From Candidatus Bathyarchaeota archaeon (lineage in GTDB: Archaea > Thermoproteota > Bathyarchaeia > 40CM-2-53-6 > RBG-13-38-9), in NCBI GenBank assembly GCA_007050885.1, contig SMYQ01000053.1, positions 1-10,496 of the forward strand: a stretch of 10,496 bases of DNA, in the 5' to 3' direction. The translations under genes and the position numbers were made by a program. The stretch's first letter is position 1, and every line of letters begins with the position of its first letter. This document shows positions 1 to 5,024 of the stretch, piece after piece. The notes beneath the pieces were generated by a model that did no database searches, was not told the origin of the DNA, and was given only the letters and a program-made list of their open reading frames with translations.

Positions 1-636
1 AGCGATTCCACTTACTGGACCATTACCTTCCATGGCCACAAATCCATCGATAACCACGGCTGTTGGTCTTAATACTCTGTTAATGTCTACAATCACTTTT
101 GAAATTCCTTTACTATGGAATTTGTTTTTATTTTTATCTGGTAACAATCCAAACATATTTTTCAAACCAAGAGTTACTGTCGTATCCATGTGTGTTTTCA
201 TTTTGGCAGCACTGATGATGTGACTTTCAAGAACGATTCGAGGAATAGTTATTTGTTTTATTGATTCGTAGTCAGGTATCTTGATTGTTATTTGATCTTT
301 GATTTTACTTAGGTTGTTGAATTGAATTCCATATTTATCGCATAAATCTAGAATGCCTGAAGCTTTTGCTGCATGGTCGGCTTGTGTTAACGTTGCATCA
401 GATTCCACTATAGAAATTTCTCTGTTGACTTTGGATATTTCTTGGACTAGTGCCTCAACAATTATTGGATCTGTAGTAGCTCCTGTTTCCCAAGTCTTTG
501 TTGTAATGAAGTTTACCTTGATTAGGATAGGTTTCTTTAAAATTATATCGCGGATATGAATTGCTTTAATCGCCTTTTTTACTATTTCTAGAGATCGTGG
601 ACCTTTGAATATAGCGACTTGTGATCCTATTGTCAA
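1..636 (-). CDS. DUF362 domain protein, 3' end missing (cut by window edge)
   Basis: Reading the minus strand from 636 gives 212 open codons that run off the window. The product shows the DUF362 signature: a KVNF strand (residues 40-43), ATTDP at 53-57, an SAAKMKTH segment at 142-149, GLKNMFGLLP at 157-166 and DGFVAMEGNGP at 197-207. DUF362 proteins are cytoplasmic, usually 300-400 residues, of unproven function; some carry ferredoxin-type Fe-S domains, which would lie beyond the edge here. The reading frame has a stop at 661-663 and no ATG or GTG before the conserved part, so TTG at 636 is the likely start, with a weak GGGA about five bases upstream. It lies 39 bases after the stop of the CoA-transferase-like beta subunit on the same strand, which suggests one operon. 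Family assignment is firm; role and start are inferred. Confidence 0.85.
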   Translation of the reverse strand, partial: MTIGSQVAIFKGPRSLEIVKKAIKAIHIRDIILKKPILIKVNFITTKTWETGATTDPIIVEALVQEISKVNREISIVESDATLTQADHAAKASGILDLCDKYGIQFNNLSKIKDQITIKIPDYESIKQITIPRIVLESHIISAAKMKTHMDTTVTLGLKNMFGLLPDKNKNKFHSKGISKVIVDINRVLRPTAVVIDGFVAMEGNGPVSGIA

Positions 637-675
637 ATAATTCCCAGCGCTATTCTCAGGTTATCTATGCAAATC

Positions 676-1515
676 CTAAATTGTCAGGCTTAATTCCTTA
701 TCCAATATGTTAAGTAATGCATCTTCTCGAGTTTTTCCTGAGAGATATTCTAGACGTCTAATGTTTAGAGGGTCAATTTTTTCTCTGATCAATTGAAGTT
801 CCAATTCTGTTGGAGGCGATGTTTGTTGAGCTTTTTCTGGAGTTAAAATTTCGAAACCGGTATTTTCTTTTATATTTTCGATTTTTATTCCAGGATGAAT
901 AGTTGAAAGTTTCATTCTTCTACTTTCATGTTCTATCTCGAAAACTCCAAATTCAGATATTATATGTATATCTCTTCTCTGATGAGATTCACCCTTTTCT
1001 CTAAATCCTAACCCTCCAATATGGTCCACATTCTCAACGAAAACTCTTTTCTCATGTCGTGGGCAGTAGTACAATGTTCTTGGATATAATGCTGCCACAT
1101 CAGCGATTCCAAATCCGCCGGGAAGCCTGAGCTTAGAAATATCTGATCCTATCAAAGAATTATTTGTATTTCCAAACATGTCGATCTGAGCGGGTCTAAA
1201 AAACTCAACTATTGATTCAAGTCTCTTGAAAATGACTTCATATACTTCCGTCTGCGTTCCAATATGCACTGCCCTCCGCATGGCTTCAAACTCATTAAAC
1301 AGGAGTGATATCTGGGGTGGGACCTTTGTATATGTAAGTATGTTTCCAGCCAGTTGCATTATAGTTGTTTGAGGTGCATGAGTGGCCTTAGCCAGATAAT
1401 ATGATATGATCGCCATTGGAGTAGTAAGCCCTTGAATTGCAATATCTCCATTTCGTATTTCTCTAGACATGCAGGTAATCATTATCTCGTCAGAAGTAAA
1501 CTTCTTCAATTTCAT
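676..1515 (-). CDS. CoA-transferase family I beta subunit, IpdB-like
   Basis: About 279 residues with the fold signature of family I CoA transferase beta subunits: a PGGFGIADVAAL glycine loop (133-144 counted from the GTG at 1518), KRVFVENVDHIGGLGF (157-172), STIHPG (205-210) and the C-terminal LQLIREKIDP (241-250). Classical beta subunits carry the catalytic glutamate in an SENG-like motif; the aligned stretch here reads MQLAGN (54-59), with no glutamate. The last third resembles mycobacterial IpdB as I remember it, a subunit of a CoA-thioester ring-opening hydrolase of steroid degradation. The alpha-subunit stop is directly followed by GTG-ATG, so the genes are coupled. AGGTGAT overlaps this ATG, so TTG at 1509, four bases beyond it, is also a possible start; GTG 1518 is a third. 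The complex with the 1519-2385 product is secure, the substrate is not known. Confidence 0.85.
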   Translation of the reverse strand: MKLKKFTSDEIMITCMSREIRNGDIAIQGLTTPMAIISYYLAKATHAPQTTIMQLAGNILTYTKVPPQISLLFNEFEAMRRAVHIGTQTEVYEVIFKRLESIVEFFRPAQIDMFGNTNNSLIGSDISKLRLPGGFGIADVAALYPRTLYYCPRHEKRVFVENVDHIGGLGFREKGESHQRRDIHIISEFGVFEIEHESRRMKLSTIHPGIKIENIKENTGFEILTPEKAQQTSPPTELELQLIREKIDPLNIRRLEYLSGKTREDALLNILDKELSLTI

Positions 1516-1518
1516 CAC

Positions 1519-2385
1519 CTAAGGTTCTCGTACCGTCACTCTCTTTACATCATCTTTAACCAGATTGAGGTAATCTTCGAAAGATACTAAATCTGTTATG
1601 TGCTGCTTTATGTAATTCTCAGTTTTTCCTTTTTTTGATACTTCCATATAATGGAGTAAGTGCCAAAGATCATATGTATAATGTGGAAAGCAACTTGTTG
1701 GATGGGCTCCCAATGGAGATTCAACTATGGTGTCAACGAAGGTCGAAGGTAGATTAGTACTTGAAGGTACACTCATGAAATCTTCAGTTGGAAGTATCTT
1801 TTCGGTTGTTACAATAACTCTTCTAGAAGATTTAGCTAATAATATATCAATAGCATTTATTCCGTTAATTTGACAATTACCATATTCATCACATCTTTGA
1901 ACATGTATTATTGCTACGTCTGGACATATTCGTGGATATGCTACAAGCAAATCATCAGTGATTGGGCTTCTGAATGTTTTATACTTTAGATTTTTGAGGA
2001 TGTCTGTCCCAATCAATAGTTTGCTAGGTATGAACTCCGCCTCAATAAGGTTAGCCTCCAAACCGGCCATAATAGAGTATTCGGTATGTTCGTTAAATTC
2101 AATAATCTTAGCCTCAACGGCTTTTCTAAAGTTTGGGGCGAATCCTAGTATTTCTAAACCTACGTAAGCTGCATCTATCCTATCTATTGATCCTGCTGCA
2201 ATTAGCAGATCTACATCGATACTGCCTCCAAGAGTTAGAAGATGTAATTCTTTTTTTCTTGATCTAATAAGCTCGTGAATGAAGCTCATGGGTTTTCTGT
2301 GAATTGTTAATCCTCCGGTGGCAATAGTCTCTCCATTTTGTATGGTTTGACAAGCCTCGCTCATTTTTACAACTTTGTATTGCAT
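1519..2385 (-). CDS. CoA-transferase family I alpha subunit, IpdA/GctA-like
   Basis: 288 residues, normal length for an alpha subunit. The N-terminal glycine loop ATGGLTIHRKPMSF (22-35), TLGGSIDVDLL (51-61), IEFNEH (95-100), GTDI (126-129) and VESPLGAHPTS (221-231) are family I CoA-transferase alpha signatures. The RKPMSF, IEFNEH and SPLGAHPTS regions are closer to what I recall of mycobacterial IpdA than to plain 3-oxoacid transferases; E99 sits where the active-site glutamate of IpdA is expected. The product should form an (AB)n complex with the next gene in the cytoplasm and act on a CoA ester, by transfer or by hydrolytic C-C cleavage. ATG at 2385 is preceded by TGAGTGAT with a five-base gap. 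It is the first gene of the operon A-B-DUF362. General family is certain; the hydrolase reading is inference. Confidence 0.87.
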   Translation of the reverse strand: MQYKVVKMSEACQTIQNGETIATGGLTIHRKPMSFIHELIRSRKKELHLLTLGGSIDVDLLIAAGSIDRIDAAYVGLEILGFAPNFRKAVEAKIIEFNEHTEYSIMAGLEANLIEAEFIPSKLLIGTDILKNLKYKTFRSPITDDLLVAYPRICPDVAIIHVQRCDEYGNCQINGINAIDILLAKSSRRVIVTTEKILPTEDFMSVPSSTNLPSTFVDTIVESPLGAHPTSCFPHYTYDLWHLLHYMEVSKKGKTENYIKQHITDLVSFEDYLNLVKDDVKRVTVREP

Positions 2386-2533
2386 GTAATATCACTCAAT
2401 TCATACAATCGTTATGGTGGTTTAAAACATTCAATCAAAGTTTAAGTTTCTAAGACAACTAAGCAATTTATATTATGTTCTGAGAATAAAAACTAGGAAG
2501 TTATTTACAAGTAATCATCAGAGATGGAATAAT
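2386..2533. promoter_or_regulatory. Divergent promoter region between CoA-enzyme operon and coiled-coil gene
   Basis: 148 AT-rich bases between divergent genes. On the plus strand ATTTATATTATG (2466-2477) looks like a TATA box and would place the transcription start near 2495-2500, leaving a leader of about 35 bases. On the minus strand the complements of 2421-2428 (GTTTTAAA-like) and 2438-2450 are candidate TATA elements for the CoA-enzyme operon. No inverted repeat of clear operator type was seen. Confidence 0.4.
2391..2398 (-). promoter_or_regulatory. Ribosome binding site of CoA-transferase alpha gene
   Basis: On the minus strand TGAGTGAT lies five bases before the ATG at 2385. It resembles the GGTGAT sites seen elsewhere in the window and supports this start. 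Confidence 0.55.
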
Positions 2534-2980
2534 ATGGTGAAGAAAAAAGTGAAAAAAAATGTGAAAGGAAAAAAATTGAGAATTACAAAAAAAGTAAAAG
2601 GAGCTAAAAAATCTAAACCAAAAGCTCCAAAACAAACTAAGCCAGTTATTTGGGATGTATTGTCTGAACAAGTTAAGAATCTGGAATTCGGTCTACAAAA
2701 AGCGGTTAAACAGATTGATGTTAGAACAAGTGAGTTTCTAGATCGAGTTGAATTTGAATCAAGAGTAGGTGAGCTACAATCAAGAATTCTTGAATCGATC
2801 CCAAAAATGGAGGCTGAGCTAAAAAGTTTTGAAACTAAGTTATCAAGAGCTATCCAAAAACCAGAACTTGAGAGTCAGATTAAGGAAATGGAGAAGCAAA
2901 TAACAAGTCTTACAACCGAGATTGAAGCTCTTAAAGGAAAAATTAAGGATTTAGAAGTTCCAAAAGATGAGAATCTTTAG
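2534..2980 (+). CDS. Lysine-tailed coiled-coil protein of unknown function
   Basis: 148 residues, no family recognised. Residues 1-36 form a basic tail with 17 lysines and one arginine, mixed with glycine, proline and alanine, which resembles eukaryotic H1 or ribosomal-protein tails. After a short linker (TKPVIWDVL, 35-43) the rest, roughly 45-142, is highly charged and rich in Glu/Lys/Gln with leucine/isoleucine spacing typical of long coiled coils (for example LESQIKEMEKQITSL, 112-126). No signal peptide or membrane segment. Cytoplasmic; nucleic-acid or ribosome binding by the tail and oligomerisation by the coil are inferences from composition only. GATGG lies six bases before the ATG, and a TATA-like box lies about 60 bases upstream. 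The gene stands alone, divergent from the CoA-enzyme operon and convergent with the PrsW gene. Confidence 0.8.
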   Translation: MVKKKVKKNVKGKKLRITKKVKGAKKSKPKAPKQTKPVIWDVLSEQVKNLEFGLQKAVKQIDVRTSEFLDRVEFESRVGELQSRILESIPKMEAELKSFETKLSRAIQKPELESQIKEMEKQITSLTTEIEALKGKIKDLEVPKDENL

Positions 2981-3060
2981 CACATTTTGACTATGGAATT
3001 CTATAAAATAACCACAGAATAATTTAGATGTCTGCTACACATATAATGGGATGGGATTAT
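2981..3060. other. Convergent intergenic spacer, nothing recognised
   Basis: AT-rich gap between the stops of the coiled-coil gene and the PrsW gene. No stem, repeat or ORF of note on the plus strand. Confidence 0.5.
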
Positions 3061-3073
3061 TAAAAAAAATTAC
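3061..3073 (-). terminator. T-rich terminator after PrsW gene
   Basis: Directly after the PrsW stop the minus strand reads a run of eight T (complement of 3062-3069), the usual form of archaeal intrinsic terminators. No stem was found. Confidence 0.45.
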
Positions 3074-3074
3074 G

Positions 3075-3845
3075 TCAATAGTTGTCTATGATTTTCCCAC
3101 ATTTGGGACAGTAACGCCAATTCGGGAAAATATTAGACCCACAATGTATGCAGAAATTTTCCTTTTTTTGTTTAAATGGTGAAATTTCCTGAGCACTTCC
3201 AATTTGTCTTTTTACTCTATGATAAAGAAAGAAAATGAAGATGATGCCCAAAGTAAGACTGATTAATCCAAGTTCTAGAGAAATTATGATATTATAAATT
3301 GTATGCAAAAATATTGGGATAATGAGAGCAAATGTAATCATTCTCCATCGATAAAGGAATTTTGACCTACCAAGATAGTAACCCATAGTTGCTCCAAAAA
3401 AAGCGTGTCCAGGAACACTTAAAGAAGCACGTAATAAAGCAACAAGCCATCCTCCACTGAGAACATAAATTATATTCTCGATAGTCGCAAATCCAAGCGA
3501 AGCAGCTACTGCATAAACAATGCCATCCATAGGTTCATTGAATGCTTTTGATCTATATGCTGGAAGAGTAACCAAGAATTTACATGATTCTTCAACAATT
3601 GCCACTACAATAAGATAATGAAGAACAAGACCTATTATGTCAGATAAAGGCTCCTCTGGTTCAACCAAAAAATTGGAGAGGTACAGTTCAATAAGTACTG
3701 CAGGAATAATTGAAAGCGCACCCAAGATGAATGTTGCAAGTAATAGTCTGAAAGGTTCTTTTTCAAAGCGGTCCTTTTTGATTATTAATAACAGGATAAA
3801 TACGCTAGGTATGACTGCCGCAACGAAAAGTCCAGTTAGATCCAT
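3075..3845 (-). CDS. PrsW family intramembrane metalloprotease with C-terminal zinc ribbon
   Basis: 256 residues with about seven or eight membrane segments. All PrsW family motifs are visible: EESCK (85-89, the EExxK motif), FATIEN (119-124), PGHAFFG (145-151) and HTIYN (181-185); the Glu and His residues are the presumed metal ligands. PrsW proteases cleave membrane proteins such as anti-sigma factors in Bacteria; archaeal substrates are not known. After the last membrane segment a linker leads to a zinc ribbon with C232-x2-C235 and C246-x2-C249. The ATG at 3845 gives the typical N-terminal membrane helix; GGGTG lies about 11 bases upstream and a TATA-like GTTAAAAG on the minus strand around 3873-3880. 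The gene is divergent from the thioredoxin reductase gene. Family is secure; substrate and the zinc ribbon's job are unknown. Confidence 0.9.
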   Translation of the reverse strand: MDLTGLFVAAVIPSVFILLLIIKKDRFEKEPFRLLLATFILGALSIIPAVLIELYLSNFLVEPEEPLSDIIGLVLHYLIVVAIVEESCKFLVTLPAYRSKAFNEPMDGIVYAVAASLGFATIENIIYVLSGGWLVALLRASLSVPGHAFFGATMGYYLGRSKFLYRWRMITFALIIPIFLHTIYNIIISLELGLISLTLGIIFIFFLYHRVKRQIGSAQEISPFKQKKENFCIHCGSNIFPNWRYCPKCGKIIDNY

Positions 3846-3849
3846 TTAG

Positions 3850-3943
3850 TACAAAGCACCCAGATGATTTCTTTTAACTTTCAATTAATGCTCTTAAGAT
3901 GATTCTTTGATGAATATATTAATGAACAAATTTTATCACTCAA
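3850..3943. promoter_or_regulatory. Divergent promoter region, PrsW / thioredoxin reductase
   Basis: The plus strand holds a strong TATA-like GAATATATTAAT (3912-3923), which puts the start of transcription about 25-30 bases later, near the ATG at 3944. Two similar direct repeats, AGATGATTTCTTTT (3862-3875) and AGATGATTCTTTGA (3898-3911), flank the minus-strand TATA candidate and abut the plus-strand one; they could bind a shared regulator, but this is only a possibility. Confidence 0.4.
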
Positions 3944-4051
3944 ATGAATCACATATCAAAATGCTTAACTAAATTCAAAGTGATGATGGATCAAGAGAAA
4001 CTATTAGATTACTCATTTAGGATTCAAAGATATTTGGTGATAGTACTCTGA
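3944..4051 (+). CDS. Putative 35-codon upstream ORF, coupled to thioredoxin reductase
   Basis: An open frame starts with ATG at 3944, about 28 bases after the centre of a TATA-like box, so the mRNA could be leaderless with this ATG at its very 5' end. It encodes 35 residues (begins MNHISKCLTKFKVMM, ends RYLVIVL) and stops with TGA at 4049-4051. That stop overlaps the proposed CTG start of the reductase as CTGA, the same geometry as a translationally coupled ATGA. It could be a leader peptide that controls the reductase, an in-vivo N-terminal extension reached by a -1 shift, or the product of a base error. No homology is recognised. It is too short to judge by codon use. Confidence 0.35.
   Translation: MNHISKCLTKFKVMMDQEKLLDYSFRIQRYLVIVL
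4036..4041 (+). promoter_or_regulatory. Ribosome binding site deciding a CTG start
   Basis: GGTGAT is a perfect match to the archaeal anti-Shine-Dalgarno. The next in-frame codon at proper distance (six bases) is CTG at 4048, not ATG, GTG or TTG. The same hexamer precedes the starts at 8286 (minus) and 8494 (plus). Confidence 0.6.
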
Positions 4052-4965
4052 CTGGTTTAATTATTTTAGGTTCTGGTCCTGCAGGATTAACAGCTGCTAT
4101 ATATGCAATTAGAGGCGGGCTAAAGACAACAGTTGTCGAAGGTCCAACCCCAGGTGGACAGTTAATTTGGACGACGGAAGTAGAGAACTATCCAGGATTT
4201 CCAGAGCCGATTATGGGTCCAGAACTTATGAATCTCTTTAGAAAACAAGTTGAACGCTTAGGAGCAGAATTCATATCTGGTGAGGCGACTAATGTTGACT
4301 TTTCGAAGAATCCGTTAAAGATCATTGTAAATGACAATAGTTATGAAGCGGATGCAGCAATTGTGGCGACTGGTGCTTCAGCGAGATGGCTTGGACTCGA
4401 ATCAGAACAAAGGCTTAGAGGAAAAGGGATCTCATATTGTGCTACATGTGATGGATATTTCTTTAGGGATAAAGATGTGATGGTGATTGGAGGTGGTGAC
4501 ACCGCGATCGAAGATGCGATATTTCTATCAAATATGGCAAGAAGCGTTACAATTGTTCATAGGAGAGATGAATTGAGAGCGATCAAAATTATACAGGAAA
4601 GAGCATTCAAGATAGAAAAGATCAAATTTCTTTGGAGTCATGTGGTAAAAGAAATATTTGGAGAAAAAAAAGTTGAAGGTGTCAGATTGTTGAATTTGAA
4701 AAATAAGGAAACTCAAAAATATAGATGTGATGGAGTGTTCATAGCAATCGGATACATACCGAATACTGAAATTTTTAAGGGTCAAATAGAACTGAATGAA
4801 GCTGGATATATCAAGGTTCAAAACAAAACACAGACTAGTAAAAAGGGAGTGTTTGCTGCTGGTGATGTTGCTGATTGGATTTATCGTCAAGCAGTAACTT
4901 CAGCTGGATCTGGATGTCAAGCGGCTATTGATGCGATAAAATATCTTGAATATTTGAAAGAGTAG
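4048..4965 (+). CDS. trxB: Thioredoxin reductase (NADPH), probable CTG start
   Basis: 305 residues counted from CTG 4048. FAD-binding GSGPAG (8-13), GGQL, the ENYPGF segment typical of TrxB, the redox pair C131-A-T-C134, the second nucleotide-binding GGGDTA (148-153), HRRDELR (171-177, fitting the HRRxxxR motif that reads the NADPH 2'-phosphate) and the C-terminal FAD motif ending AAGD (D273). It should reduce thioredoxin in the cytoplasm. An ATG at 4213 is inside the protein and would lose the FAD motif. The frame is closed by TAG at 4018-4020, and between that and the FAD motif there is no ATG, GTG or TTG; GGTGAT six bases before CTG makes MTGLIILGSGPAG the likely N-terminus, of normal length for the family. 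A frameshift from the upstream ORF or a base error is the alternative. Confidence 0.93.
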   Translation: MTGLIILGSGPAGLTAAIYAIRGGLKTTVVEGPTPGGQLIWTTEVENYPGFPEPIMGPELMNLFRKQVERLGAEFISGEATNVDFSKNPLKIIVNDNSYEADAAIVATGASARWLGLESEQRLRGKGISYCATCDGYFFRDKDVMVIGGGDTAIEDAIFLSNMARSVTIVHRRDELRAIKIIQERAFKIEKIKFLWSHVVKEIFGEKKVEGVRLLNLKNKETQKYRCDGVFIAIGYIPNTEIFKGQIELNEAGYIKVQNKTQTSKKGVFAAGDVADWIYRQAVTSAGSGCQAAIDAIKYLEYLKE

Positions 4966-4984
4966 AACGTAATAGAATTCATAC

Positions 4985-5020
4985 AAGAAATTTATTTTGA
5001 TTTATTGATTTTTCTAATAT
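4985..5020 (+). terminator. T-rich terminator after thioredoxin reductase
   Basis: Several T-runs (TTTATTTTGATTTATTG then TTTTTC) follow the stop within the 59-base gap to the convergent antiporter gene. No hairpin was seen; archaeal termination does not need one. Confidence 0.4.
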
Positions 5021-5024
5021 GAAC

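Noticed and set aside
32..559. Two short plus-strand frames (32-223 and 353-559)
   Set aside because: They are antisense to the DUF362 gene, whose minus-strand product shows family motifs along the whole stretch.
1958..2167. 69-residue plus-strand frame
   Set aside because: Antisense shadow of the CoA-transferase alpha gene with no ribosome site or motif.
3637..3849. 70-residue plus-strand frame
   Set aside because: Antisense to the PrsW N-terminus; no supporting signal.
4528..4890. 120-residue minus-strand open frame
   Set aside because: It lies inside the thioredoxin reductase coding region, where all motifs support the plus strand.
4213..4965. ATG 4213 as start of thioredoxin reductase
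   Set aside because: It would remove the FAD-binding motif and GGQL/ENYPGF segments, which are in frame and open upstream.
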